Positions 36,944 through 48,311 of a stretch of DNA of 64,000 nt are shown here, piece by piece. Within the stretch, counting starts at the first letter, position 1, and the number at the start of each line of letters is the position of its first letter. The position numbers and the translations under genes were made by a program. This DNA comes from Chaetoceros tenuissimus. Its lineage: Eukaryota; Bacillariophyta; Thalassiosirophyceae; Chaetocerotales; Chaetocerotaceae. The notes under the pieces were generated by a model. It ran no database searches, had not been told where the DNA came from, and was given only the letters and a program-made list of their open reading frames with translations. Where the stretch lies: contig BLLK01000051.1 of NCBI GenBank assembly GCA_021927905.1, positions 1,426,001-1,490,000 on the forward strand, read 5' to 3'.

Positions 36944-39900
36944 TTAAAAGATCAACACGGCCGAATGAATATCCTTGACAAACACTTCAAAATCTTTGCG
37001 AAATCTCATCTTGTTTAATCGACCGCCATAATTACCTTTACTAACCTTGGCAATCACATCTGGTTGCATTAATCTAGCAAAAGCATCCTGCATCCTCTGT
37101 TGCTTGACAGCATCTAATTTCTGAGCAATGCCATTGACTACTGCTGCGAATCGATTCATGTCTACTGCTGCCAATGGTAACAAACAGTAAGCAGCTGGAT
37201 CCATTCGATCCCAAATTATTGTTTGAAAAATTACCTCTTCCAATAGCTTTTGAGAACATTCATCAAACATTTGTGGGTTTTGATTTAGATAGTGTTGCAA
37301 AGAGGAATTTTCCAAATGTTCCTTGGCCAAGGCTGCTATACCCTGTAAACTACTCTTACTGACAAATGGATCGACATGATTGATACCAAATAGCATACTG
37401 TCCAATAATCCCTTGAATAACTCATACGGTAACATACCAATTTTAGAAGGATACGTGTCAATCATGAATCCTACCAAATTGAAATATTGTTTTGTGAGGG
37501 TTGGAAAATGCAACAGGCCCTTGGTCATCAATGGTAATATTTGTTGTAGTCCAAAGAATACAACTTGAATTACTTCATTGCTATCCACACCCTTTTGTCC
37601 ATTGCGTTCACTACTGAAACTATCTATAAAGTCTTTGGCGCCGATATTGTTGAGTAATTGGATAGCACATAAAACATCATTGTAACTTTGTTCTTCTTCC
37701 AATGCTTCTTCTGTAGACTTGGAAATGGTTTTATGGATGACACGTTGATTGCAGTGATGTTGAGAGTAAGCCTTTAGTAATTCTGCGGATGCCTGAAAAA
37801 CCACCAGACATTGCTCACGATCAAGCATGGCGATGAATTGTTCAGTGTAATCTCTAAAGAAATCAAGGAGAATGGTACAGATTGTAATATCTTCTGCATA
37901 GTATGTCATGAGGCCGGATAATTGAGGTAGACATTCCGTGACAAATAGTGGAATACGTTCTGGATGACTCATTTCGGACGAACGGGCTATACCTCCAAAC
38001 AATTCGACACAGAGACAAATCATTTCCAAAGTGAATACATCTTGAATTTTGACTTTTTTGGTTTGCAGTGCATGGATCAAGGTACCGAATGCATTCTTGA
38101 CCGATTCTAATAGTGTAGCGAACATAGATTCAGATTTGGCATCGTTGATTTCACTACTTGCAATCAACATGGATTTCAACATTCTTGCTCGATGTTTGTA
38201 GGGAATGCGTTTGTAACCCACCATCATTTCTTTGGATAGATTTGCAACTGGTACCAATTCTTGAGAGGAAGCATGGATTTGACATGCTGTATGTACATGT
38301 AGATTACACAAATGCTCCATGGATGGTGTAGTCATGAGCATCACTCTCATGTCTCTTCCTCGTTTTGCAATTGCCAAAAGTAATTCTGCACATCCTTCCA
38401 ATACCTGGATCTCTTGAGGCCAACATGTCAAATAATGTAAACACAATGTGGAGCAAAACGATAAAACTTGAGAAGATGCTTCCGGTGTACTCCATGTTGC
38501 CAATATACTATCCGGTGCATGTCCAGTTGCTCCGCCAGATGAATATCCATACTCTCCAGAGGATGGTAGAACATATGCGGGTACCCAACGAGTAAAGAAC
38601 CACAGTAGAGTCTTTGCCAAAAGTGGAGATAGATGTGGATTGTATGGATTATTTGCAATTTTGGAAGCTTGAAATTCAGCCAGACCCATCAATGTCGATA
38701 CAATTTGTGAAATCGCCATGGTCGATGCTGCATAGTCTACACTCCCAGTTTTAAAAGTATGCGGAGAATCTGTAGGTGGACTACAAGTATTAATAATTGC
38801 TTCTGGAATCAATGGTGATTCACCGGAACTATCATCCGTAAGCAAATGACATGCACACATGACCAAGAGCCTAGCTTCTTCCAACAAAGCTGCTGCTTCT
38901 GGAGATACATCACTTTGACCATCCGTGGAAAATAGATTTTGCAATTGTGGCATACAAGTTTGAAACAATGACGAAAGACATTGAAGAGAGGAAGCAAGAT
39001 TGACTCTTCCTAAACTACATGCCGAAGTCATTTCTTCTTGCATTTGGACACTTGCAATATCTTCTCTGACTTCATCCAAATCCGCAGCATTGGCAGTCAA
39101 GTAATATTCTTCCATTTTGGCCATTTCAATTCTACATGAAACATAGGAATGATAAAGCGGTGCAAGTGCCGTCGCCAAGGCAGACTTTGCCGCATCTTGT
39201 GCATTTCCACCTCGAATACTAATGAGCCAATGATCTTCACATAGTAAACAAATGGCTTCGAGTAACATTCCAATCGCTTCATTTTTCCATTCTCCATTTT
39301 CCAAACATTCCACATCTCCTTCTACAGCTTTGAGTTCCTCTACGAAAGTTTTCAAAAGCACATTTCCAAGAGATGCAATGGCTTGAAGTAGTGATGTAAA
39401 CGATGCAAGCTGAGACAATCCCTCAATTCGAAAGTTTTCTACTAATCTCGTAATCATACAACACATGTCAATTGTTTCACTTTCCAAATATTCATTAGAT
39501 TGCCCAGACAATTCCGTCATTAAAAGTCCCAAAACAGAAATACAACCCTCCATCATGAACTGTGAATAATCCTTTTTCTGAGATTTATTTTCAAACACAG
39601 ATCCTGTAATCGAACTCAACAGAATCAATAATTGTCGTAGGGAATGATTCAACTTTTGACTAGAATTTCTCAATTTGACATACACTTGAAAAATCGCTCC
39701 TAGAAAATCAGGTCGAATCAAATATTCTCTCCAAGATTCCGGTGGACGTACTAATCCCGTCCCACCCGTTCTTCCCCATTTCCCACCTAAAGATCCAAAT
39801 TCCCAAGAGAGTACATCAATCGTCAAATTCACAATGGCATCTGCCAACTCTACATATTCCCCAGAAGAAAGTTTAGGAATCAAACTTGATAGTCCTTCGA

Positions 39901-40582
39901 ATGAATATTGTAATATACCCGAAAGATGTGGTTCAAATGCTACATGAGAACTTTTGTGAAAATCCAAACTACAATTGTAACTAGCGGCTGTATTGCCTCC
40001 GCTAAATTCTCCAATTAGATTTTTCAAAAACAAGGTTGACATTGTAGCTGTAGAAACACTCGATGGGGATGGTGCATTGAGTGCCTGCAAGAGTGTCTGT
40101 TGACACATGTTGAAGAGTGTTTCTCGTGATGTATTACAAAATGAAGAATGTTGACTCATTTGTGCAATCAGCATTTCTTCTTGTGGACTGACTTTTGAGT
40201 TTTTGCAGTTTTCTCTCCAACCTCTCTTGTAAAAGGCAGCAGCAGTACCAAGACAGGCATTGCTGCATGTTTTATTCATACTCTCGGTAGTATTCCATCC
40301 TAAACCAAGTCCCAAGATAAAGTCTCTTGCTGTTGATTTAAAACTATCAGAGAAAGAGTTCCATCTGTATAAAACTACATGACGGAATCCTAATATAGAA
40401 TGAAAGAGTAATTCCATGTATTGCGGTGAAGAACAATTATGACAAAGTTCTAAAATGGTTCTTATAAAAAGAAAGGAAGGGTCACCATTATCTCGTAGAG
40501 ATTGGAGATTGGTGTGATATTCATTTAATGATCCTGATGAGAGAAAAGAGAGGAGTTCATTACTTGCTTGGAGGGAGGTCAT
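36944..40582 (-). CDS. XPO4: Exportin-4 (importin-beta family nuclear export receptor)
   Basis: A single frame; the likely start is MTSLQASNELLSFL at 40582 (1212 residues), since codons upstream to 40726 code a spurious hydrophobic stretch. The whole protein is made of HEAT-type helical repeats. Signature blocks of exportin-4 are visible: FLKNLIGEFS near the N-terminal third, PESWREYL, DDSSGESPLIP, EEEQSYNDVLCAIQLLNN with KDFIDSF, and VVFFGLQQILPLM followed by GLLHFPTL. Exportin-4 is about 1150 residues in animals. It exports eIF5A and Smad-type cargo with RanGTP in animals; the cargo here is unknown. Divergent from the V-ATPase F gene, sharing 287 bp of promoter. Confidence 0.9.
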   Translation of the reverse strand: MTSLQASNELLSFLSSGSLNEYHTNLQSLRDNGDPSFLFIRTILELCHNCSSPQYMELLFHSILGFRHVVLYRWNSFSDSFKSTARDFILGLGLGWNTTESMNKTCSNACLGTAAAFYKRGWRENCKNSKVSPQEEMLIAQMSQHSSFCNTSRETLFNMCQQTLLQALNAPSPSSVSTATMSTLFLKNLIGEFSGGNTAASYNCSLDFHKSSHVAFEPHLSGILQYSFEGLSSLIPKLSSGEYVELADAIVNLTIDVLSWEFGSLGGKWGRTGGTGLVRPPESWREYLIRPDFLGAIFQVYVKLRNSSQKLNHSLRQLLILLSSITGSVFENKSQKKDYSQFMMEGCISVLGLLMTELSGQSNEYLESETIDMCCMITRLVENFRIEGLSQLASFTSLLQAIASLGNVLLKTFVEELKAVEGDVECLENGEWKNEAIGMLLEAICLLCEDHWLISIRGGNAQDAAKSALATALAPLYHSYVSCRIEMAKMEEYYLTANAADLDEVREDIASVQMQEEMTSACSLGRVNLASSLQCLSSLFQTCMPQLQNLFSTDGQSDVSPEAAALLEEARLLVMCACHLLTDDSSGESPLIPEAIINTCSPPTDSPHTFKTGSVDYAASTMAISQIVSTLMGLAEFQASKIANNPYNPHLSPLLAKTLLWFFTRWVPAYVLPSSGEYGYSSGGATGHAPDSILATWSTPEASSQVLSFCSTLCLHYLTCWPQEIQVLEGCAELLLAIAKRGRDMRVMLMTTPSMEHLCNLHVHTACQIHASSQELVPVANLSKEMMVGYKRIPYKHRARMLKSMLIASSEINDAKSESMFATLLESVKNAFGTLIHALQTKKVKIQDVFTLEMICLCVELFGGIARSSEMSHPERIPLFVTECLPQLSGLMTYYAEDITICTILLDFFRDYTEQFIAMLDREQCLVVFQASAELLKAYSQHHCNQRVIHKTISKSTEEALEEEQSYNDVLCAIQLLNNIGAKDFIDSFSSERNGQKGVDSNEVIQVVFFGLQQILPLMTKGLLHFPTLTKQYFNLVGFMIDTYPSKIGMLPYELFKGLLDSMLFGINHVDPFVSKSSLQGIAALAKEHLENSSLQHYLNQNPQMFDECSQKLLEEVIFQTIIWDRMDPAAYCLLPLAAVDMNRFAAVVNGIAQKLDAVKQQRMQDAFARLMQPDVIAKVSKGNYGGRLNKMRFRKDFEVFVKDIHSAVLIF

Positions 40583-40869
40583 GTTGAATAGATATAATAA
40601 TGAGAGTATCAATTGGAGGTATTTGAAAGAAAAAAGATTTGTGAGGCGTTGAGACATACGAAAACAAAAGAAAAGGGAAACGTAAAAAGTAAAAAGGGTA
40701 CAATTTGTGAGGATGGTTTGAGGCATGAATAACGGTTATAGGCCTTTTATTCGCCATTTTTGGGAAGCAACAGCCAACACAAATGTAGTAACGGGCCGGA
40801 GGAAGAAGAGAAAGAAGTACAGTATGGAATCTTAATACTATCTTTTGATACATTTAGAATAGAATTAAA

Positions 40870-41779
40870 ATGGTGAGTACTGTACTATACTGAATATCTA
40901 CTACTTGATCTAAGCTGTCTGTGTTTCTAACGGTTTTTGTTTCATGTGATAGGACGTAGGAAAGCTTGTAGCAGTCATTGGAGATGAGGTACGACACAAC
41001 ACATGTTATGTTATGCTGTAATGATGCATTGGATCTTTTGTTGCTGGAGAGATTGAATTTAGGAAAGGGAAGGAAGGGACAGATATTTCATAGTAAGAGA
41101 GATTGAATATATTTCAAAGAAAAATACGCATTAGAGAATGACATGAAAGGAAGCAGAGCAGTAAAGATGGAAAAGATATGTAAAGAGATTGGGGCGGACA
41201 GACGAAGGAAGGAAAAACATTTCATTGGAGAGAGAGAAAGCGATGCATTTGCTTCGTCATGGAAATAGAAAATTCAAATGATGAGATTCTGTCAATCCTT
41301 TTGCTTCGAGAATAACAAAGTCGAGGCAGGCATTCGCAGCACTTGAAGGAGTCAAAAGTCGTGTTTCCGCTTTCGAAAATGGAGACAGGAATTATGTTTG
41401 ATATCATTTCTTGACTAATGACTTCTATAATTCGCTCACTCACGTACTAACTCACTCTTTCAACACACAGGATACCGTATCCGGATTCCTATTGGCAGGA
41501 GTAGGACACCGTACAGCAGACTCCACCAATTTCCTAATCGTCAAAACCGATACCAAACTTCAACAAGTAGAAGAAGCTTTTCTAAACTTTTCTCAAAGGG
41601 ATGATGTAGGAATCATTCTCATTAATCAGCATATTGCAAATGATATCAGACATGTTTTGAAAGATTACACTCAGACCATTCCAACTGTTCTTGAGATTCC
41701 TTCTAAAGAACATCCTTATGATCCGGAACAAGATTATATTATGCAGAGAGTCAATATGTATCTTGGTGGTGGAAATTAA
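40870..41779 (+). CDS. VMA7: V-type H+-ATPase subunit F
   Basis: Three coding exons: the ATG alone (40870-40872, donor GTGAGT), 40953-40988 (DVGKLVAVIGDE) and 41471-41779, with 80-bp and 482-bp introns, all in phase 0. The product is 115 residues, the usual length for subunit F (about 115-125). Diagnostic blocks are IGDEDTVSGFLLAGVG, NFLIVKTDTK, RDDVGIILINQHIA and the C-terminal IPTVLEIPSKEHPYDPE. Subunit F sits in the central rotor stalk (V1, with subunit D) and couples ATP hydrolysis to proton pumping in vacuolar and other endomembranes; in diatoms V-ATPase also acidifies compartments. Nothing is missing. Confidence 0.93.
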
Positions 41780-42221
41780 ATAGAAGTGAGCGAAGCGAAA
41801 GTGAGCGACGCGAATGAGTGCAAAGAATGGTTAGGTGGTTGGTAGTGGAGAAAGAAATGATGAGATGATGGAGGGGAGGAACATTCACAGATTTTAAATT
41901 TGCGCAGGTTTTGGATTGCAATGCCTTAATTTTGATGGTCGTTATTGTAAAGTAATTATAATCATGATTGTCCAACAACTAATGCCATATTTATGAGGAA
42001 TAGGTAATCTCGTTTGACAAGATGATAAGAAGTAGGAGTTGCATCTGCTTACGGTCTACTTTATGGATTACGTCAGATGATGCCTACTGTATTATCGTAA
42101 GTTTCAAATTTAGCATTGCGGAAAGCTTTTTGATCCACTTGTTGGCTTGTTCAAAGTCCTATGAAGTAATGGATATTGTAAGATGAAACTTTACAAATGA
42201 TCATTTTAAATTAAAAGTACA
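41780..42221. other. Convergent 3' spacer; duplicated segment
   Basis: The spacer between V-ATPase F and the first tandem receptor. About 41878-42220 is duplicated at about 44338-44645, after the second receptor. A short direct repeat (gtgagcga-gcgaa) is at 41787-41815. Confidence 0.6.
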
Positions 42222-44645
42222 TTATACATTGTCAATGGTACAAGATTGACCATTGTTTTCTTCAAATGCGACTCGTTTGTTGGACGAATCCTTTCTACTC
42301 TTGTCTGGAGTAATTTCGTCTTCATTCCCTCTTCCAAATAATCCCTTGATGTAATCGTCCAAAGCTTGGTGTAAATCTGCAGACTGAGTTGGCCATCCTA
42401 GACTTTGAGCACATTGTGGAATTCTTGATTGGCTTACAGATCTACTCTGAGGGGAATTAGGATCGTAGTCAACTAGAGACGGTAATTCTCCACCCGCAAT
42501 AATGACACATAGGAAACAAATAAACACCGGAAGTTGTGGTTCAACTTTCTTTAGCGCCTGCACCTTGGGGCGTGTGTAGATCAACATAGTCAAAAAGCCA
42601 CCAATTGGATAGAAGATAGAAACGAGCCAAAAGTTTTCTTCAGGTCGATTGTACCCAAATAATTGCAGGAATATCATAAACATTGGTGCGGCATACACAA
42701 TCATAAATGAAAGAATGTAAAGAATTGACTGGTGCATGGCTCTTTTCGTCAATTCATTTCCTTGCAAATGCTTTTCAGCATTGTAAACATAACAGGTGAA
42801 GCTGATCAATACGAGTAGAAGGCTCATAAATACAAATATAAGTACACCTGCTCCAATGGATTCCAATACTATTCCCTTATCTCCTCGAACACACTCGACA
42901 CTTTCATCTATTGCACATTCCTTCGGTGCAGGCGTTATATACTGCGTGTATCTATTGCGTAAGATTTGCATTTTAAAATAATTCAAAGTGAAACTAAATC
43001 TACTTTGTTACTTACACATGTACTACCAAACGAAGTGGCATTTATTTCTTCTGCATGCAATGCAATGGACGCAAATATAATTGCATACATCCAAATAAAT
43101 ACAGTTATATAATACTCTTCTTGTTCAGCGAAATCTTTCGGGGTTTTCTTGTACTTGACCCTCCTCAAGAAGTAGTAAGTTAGAAACAGGGTGTACCATA
43201 GGATAGCCATCGAACCAACGATAAATACATATCCAATAGCTTCACATGAAGCTACAGTTCCTCTACTGAAAATTGCATCAGGAGTATCTGCCGGAGATAG
43301 CACTTGGCCAAATAAGAAGCCTATGGACTGTAGTTTTGTTATGGGCAGATGTCAGGAAGAGTTTATATATTTACAATAATAACAACGACTCAAAGACATA
43401 CCTGTACTATATCTGCAATCGATAATCCAAATATGATACGGCTGTAAGGAGAACTGAGTCTATTTGGAGCGCTCCAAATGGTGAAACAGAGGAATGAGGA
43501 AGCAAAGCAAGACACTGTAAGGAAATTATAAAGCTAATGTTGTTAGCTAGATCTGTAAAACGATAAAGAAAACACAATGATCACACTTGACCTCCACTTG
43601 CCTGAAGCTGTGATAGATTTGATTATCTGAGCTGCTATAATATTCTTTGGAACCATGATGTCGATATAACTCAATGTGGATATGCTAGAGAATTTCTATG
43701 ACCAAGCAACTTGAAATCGAAATCTGACTGTATGAGTAGTACAGTACAACTCAAACGAAGTTTTTTCGAAAAGTGATATTCTTATTCACCACACATGTTA
43801 TTCTTCAATGACTCTTCGAGACGTGTGAGGTGCGTACTTCTCAACTTCAAGTGTGACATCTTCCTTCGATCAGCTATCTTTGAAAAAGTCCTGCTTATGG
43901 AACTGAGTAAAATATAGGATAGATCTCAAGTGCGTTAAATTTTTAAATCATTTCTATCTTCTTCACGTCCCCTTCGCCTTTCCGTATTCAAGTGATGAGT
44001 ATAGATAAGGTATCTGTATGAGGGGTCGTAAAATATTAAAATTTTAAACCTACAGACCATGTATTTCAATTGAATTAGGTGATGTTTTGTTTTTTGTTAG
44101 CGGGTTCCTCGCGGTGAGAGTGAGGTACTAGCCGGGCAAACAGCAGACCATAGCAGCAAATAAAAAAGTCTGAGCAAAAATATCCACGTCATCGACACCA
44201 TTTTGACAGGTGTCAATCAAAGGGGGTTGGAAATGTGCAGACGGTAAATTCTTCTTTTGCAATAAAACCCCGTAACGTTTTTTGCAATGATGAGCGGAGC
44301 GAACGAGTGTGAGGAGGGAGTAAGATGGAGCGGAAGAAGTGGAGGAACATTAACAGATTTTGAATTTGCGCAGTTTTTGGATTGCAATGCCTTAATTTTG
44401 ATAGTCGTTATTGTAAAGTAATTATAATCATGATTGTCCAACAACCAATGCTATGTTTATGACGAATAGACTATGAAAAGTTAGGAGCAGCATCTACTAT
44501 TGATCTGTTTTATGAATAGCTTCAGATGCTACTGTATTATCGTAAGTTTGAAATTAGCATTTCGGAAAGCTTTTCGATTTCAAAGTTTCTATGAAGAAAT
44601 GGATATTGTAACATGAAACTTTATAATGGTCTTTTTATATAAAAG
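41878..44645. repeat. Duplicated 3' flanks of receptors A and B
   Basis: The two ends of this span (about 41878-42220 and 44338-44645) are near-copies: gaggaacatt, atttgcgcag, gattgcaatgccttaatttt, gtaaagtaattataatca and gcatttcggaaagctttt-type blocks recur in order. They show that receptor gene and downstream flank were copied together as a unit of about 2.4 kb. Confidence 0.75.
42222..43656 (-). CDS. Seven-helix receptor (GPCR-like), tandem copy A
   Basis: Four exons, 43656-43602, 43514-43402, 43327-43016 and 42941-42222, give 399 residues. The first intron uses a GC donor (GCAAGT); the others are GT-AG. Seven hydrophobic helices are visible. Helix 2 has YSRIIFGLSIADI, helix 3 is preceded by a conserved Cys (VASCEAIGY), the second extracellular loop has several Cys, and helix 7 reads FYPIGGFLTMLIYTRPKV. 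The pattern is that of the expanded diatom GPCR-like family, loosely class-E/cAMP-receptor-like. The last 120 residues form a cytosolic tail with Ser/Lys clusters. The ligand and G-protein coupling are unknown. Copy B lies directly upstream on the same strand. Confidence 0.82.
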
Positions 44646-44649
44646 TATA
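43657..44649. other. Spacer between tandem receptors
   Basis: About 1 kb holding the promoter of copy A and the 3' flank of copy B. The part at about 44338-44645 duplicates the flank after copy A. A short palindrome TGACA-TGTCA lies near 44205-44215. No gene was seen. Confidence 0.5.
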
Positions 44650-46076
44650 TTACACATTGTCAATGGTACAAGCTTCAGCATCATTTTCTTCAAATGCGAC
44701 TTGTCTAGACGAATCTTTACTATTACTGTCTGGAGCAATATCCTCTTTTTCTTCTTCATTCCCTCTTTCAAATAAAGCCTTGATGTAATCGTCCAAAGCC
44801 TGATGTAAATCTGCGGAGTGCGTTGGCCAACCTAGGCGTTGAGCAGTTTGTGGAATTCTTGATTGGCTGACAGATCTATGAGGGGCATTCGGATTGTAGT
44901 CAACTAGAGAGGAAGGAACCTCACCTCCAGCTAGAATAACGCATAAGAAACAAATAAAGACTGGAAGTTGTGGTTCAACTTCCTTGAGTGCCTGCACCTT
45001 AGGGCGTGTATAAATCAACATGTTCAGAAACCCTCCGATTGGATAAAAGACAGAAACGAGCCAAAATTTCGCTGTAGATCGATCGTTCCCAAATAAATTC
45101 AAGAACATCATAATAATTGGTCCAGCATATACAAGCATAAATGCAAGAATATACAGCATTGATTGGTGCATAGCTCTTTTTGTCAACTCGTTTCCTTCCA
45201 AGTGCTTCTCTACATTGTAAACATGGCAGGTGAAGCTGATCAAAACAAACAGAAGGCTCACGAAAACAAATATGAGTACACCTGCTCCAATGGATTCCAG
45301 TACTATTGCCTTATCTCCTCGTACGCACTCAACACTTTCATCTGTTGCACATTCCCTCGGTAAAGGCTTTAAATACTTCGCATTACTATGGTGTTAGGAC
45401 TGAGGAGAATGATGAAACAATATCTACTTTGTAACTTACACACGTAGCACCATACGAGGTGGCATTTATTTCTTCGGCTTTCAAGGCTACTGATGCGAAT
45501 GTAACTGCATACATCCAAATGAACAAAGTGATATAATACTCTTCTTTTTTAGCAAACTCTTTTGGGGTTTTCTTGTACTTGACCCTCTTCAAGAAGTAGT
45601 AAGTCAGAAACAGGGTGTACCATAGAATTGCACATAAACCAACGATAAATATATACCCTATGGCTTCACACGAAGCAACAGTTCCTCTACTGAAGATCGC
45701 ATCAGGAGTATCTGCGGGAGATAGCACTTGACCGAATAAGAAGCCTATCGACTGTAGTTTCATCCAGCAGTCAGAAAGAGTGTATATTTTTACAATAACT
45801 CAGTTAAAAGAATTCTCAACGACGTACCTGGAGTATATCTGCAATCGATAATCCAAATATGATACGGCTGTAAGGAGAACTTAGTCCATTTGGAGAGCTC
45901 CAAATTGTGAAGCAGAGAAACGACGAAGCAAAGCAAGACACTGGACGAATATTGGAAAGTTGATTCTAGTATTAGCTAGTATAGATCTGTAAAACGATAA
46001 TCTGACCTCTTAAGTACTTGCCTGAAGCTGTAATAGATTTGACTACCTGAGCTGCTATAATATTCTTTGGAACCAT
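44650..46076 (-). CDS. Seven-helix receptor (GPCR-like), tandem copy B
   Basis: Four exons, 46076-46022, 45940-45828, 45751-45440 and 45375-44650, give 401 residues. Exons 1-3 have exactly the lengths of copy A (55, 113, 312 nt) and the first intron again has a GC donor (GCAAGT). The same helices and loops are present (SRIIFGLSIADI, ASCEAIGY, FYPIGGFLNMLIYTRPKV). The C-terminal tail is slightly longer and more acidic (ERGNEEEKEDIAPD). It is intact, so both tandem copies appear functional. Same family and same caveats as copy A. Confidence 0.82.
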
Positions 46077-46519
46077 GATGTTGATGTAACTCAATTTGGA
46101 TATGCTGCAGTTAGTATCTCTTTGACTATTCTGAGTGTAAAACTCTTGTTTCGAAAAGTGATATTCTTTTCACCACTCACCATTCACCGTACATGTTATT
46201 CTTCAAATGACTCTTCGAAACGTGACACGATGACCCTTCGTGTGGTACGTACTTCAACTTCAAGTGTGACATTTACAAAATGAACTAGAAAAAAAATAGT
46301 TCTATCGTACCTACCATAGCCTTGTCTCTTCTATTTATTGAACCTCTGCAAAATGCAAACCTAATCAAAGGCATTTATTTGCGTTACATTTTTAAATTCT
46401 AATCTTCTTGTTTCGCTCAACAACATTGACATCATTTCATAATCATTCTATCTATCAAAATAAAATTGACTTTCAAAGCTCAGAAAGGGAATCATCATGT
46501 AATTCTTCTTTTGCAATAA
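46077..46519. other. Intergenic, promoter of receptor B
   Basis: About 440 bp between the receptor B start and the 3' end of SPX-GDPD. Its first part (tcgaaaagtgatattctt...caccacacatgttattcttc type) resembles the promoter of copy A near 43770-43815. Confidence 0.4.
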
Positions 46520-48311
46520 TCAAAGTGAAATCTCATCTCGGAAAGTGCTCGGGAGATCAGTGTTGACGTAAGTTAAGCCACCCTCATTTACCAATTTTTT
46601 GAAGCATTCATAGTTGTCTGGATCCCTTCCAGACCACTGCCAACAACCTACATCAAACTCTTCACTCAGCTTCTTCAATCTCGCAAGACCCTCAGATGTC
46701 TGAAATATCTCTTCGTATTGTAAATAAACACCGTCCAGTTCTCCATCTTCTCTTACCAATAATGATTTCACTGAAGAAAAGTCATCGCTTCTTAGAAAAT
46801 TATGAGGCTTACCAGGCTTTGGTTGATTGCATACAGTAAGAAGCATCAATTTTGGGAAGTAAAAGTCTTCCTTCATCTCCTCTTCATCTTCAGTGATTAC
46901 ACTTGGAAGTATGGTCCTTCTTAGAGCTAAGAGGTCTCTCGAACTTAATTTCATACTTGCCTTCATGCTGGTGAAACGATCCATGCGCTGGACAGTACTA
47001 GCCCTCTGAAGAGTAGATGACATTCTCGGGTTAAAATTACCATTGGAAACTACCTGATCTCTTAGATGTGCAATCTCCTTTCGCAGTAGATGCATGGTAA
47101 ACAAATCAAAACTCATAATCATTCCTACACTTTTGATCAGTTCAGGATAACGAATCAATAATCTAGCCAAAGCAGATGCAGCAGCAGTATTTCCTGGTTT
47201 GATCTCAATGACCAACTTGCACTTGCCTCCAATCATACTCGCAGAACGCAATACATCAAGCAAAAGTGGTGGTCTAGATCCACTTTTTAAAGGTAACGTC
47301 ATAAGCTCCTTTAGTGTGAGATCAGGCACACATTTTCTTGTGATACTCATCTTGTTATCGAGGGCAAGACGTGTAAAATCTGCGTCATGGGCTAGAACAA
47401 GTTTCTCATCTCTAGTTAAAGCAACTGCAAAGAATAAGGATGTTTTGTATAAGTTTTTGTTCATCAAATAGATCCAAAGAATTAACATATAAATAAAAAA
47501 TATACTCACTATCACACTCGCATAAGTGTATTCCTGAGCCCCATGCTGCTTCATATGCATCTAAAGAATTCTCGAGTGGTCGCTCCTCTGGGCTATCACC
47601 AATCAAATGAAAACCTCTATGTGAAACCAAATGGTCAAGTTCATCTGTTGTCATGGACTGTGCAACACGACGTAGCCAATCATAATGATCACTTCGTGTA
47701 GATGTTTGCTCAATGGGCTGTTCTTCATCATCATAGCTAAACATTGATCTAATGAGGTCCATCGTTTCTTCAAGCAAGGCCTGTCCCAAAGTAAAACTTG
47801 CACAAAACAATTTTGGAAGAAATTTTCGAGAAAGTTTTTGTGCGTCTGATGGAGCGTGCTTGTCAAACTTCTTTACAAGTTTGCGAAGACCATCCGTATT
47901 ATTGACTGCAGCTGCATGTAGACTCTTCAGTTTAGCAAGGATTTCAGCAGCGTTTGCTTTGCCTTGTTCTTGTGTATAGAGCTCTAGCACTACATCTGGT
48001 GTGGCGCCTCTAACAAGGTCAACAGTCTCATCAGGTAGAAAAGCATCTTCGTCGCCATCATCAGTATCATTTGAGATACCGGAAAACACTTGCTCCCAAA
48101 TGGAGTTTAGGGTTTCTTCAAAATCTTTTGATGCTTCTTGGAAAGCTTGAAGCCATACTTGGTCAAAAGCTTCCTTATCAGTAGAAAGGTGGTCTTGTGA
48201 ATCTTTAGACTCGAATATGAGATGTTTGATTTCATTGTAATTTACAACGTAACGCAAAAAATCGTTTTCGTTTGCTATGAAGCCTTCGATGTGTTTGCCG
48301 AATTTCACCAT
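46520..48311 (-). CDS. SPX-domain glycerophosphodiester phosphodiesterase
   Basis: Exons 48311-47510 and 47424-46520 with an 86-bp intron (GTGAGT...CTTTGCAG, phase 1) give 568 residues. The N-terminus MVKFGKHIEGFIANENDF...YVVNYNEIKHLI begins an SPX domain (to about residue 200) with KKFDKHAP, the inositol-pyrophosphate/phosphate-sensing lysine helix. A GDPD TIM barrel follows: HRGFHL near residue 227, ENSLDAYE, ECDIALT, LVLAHDADFTRL, and EIKPGN as metal and catalytic motifs. It hydrolyses glycerophosphodiesters to release glycerol-3-phosphate during phosphate stress; SPX-GDPD fusions are typical of fungi and diatoms. No membrane anchor or signal peptide was seen. The intron splits the GDPD motif ECD|IALT. 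Confidence 0.88.

Noticed and set aside
41751-41978. Reverse 75-codon frame similar to one at 44217-44444
   Set aside because: The similarity comes from the duplicated 3' flanks of the receptor genes; the shared part encodes low-complexity sequence and changes at its end.
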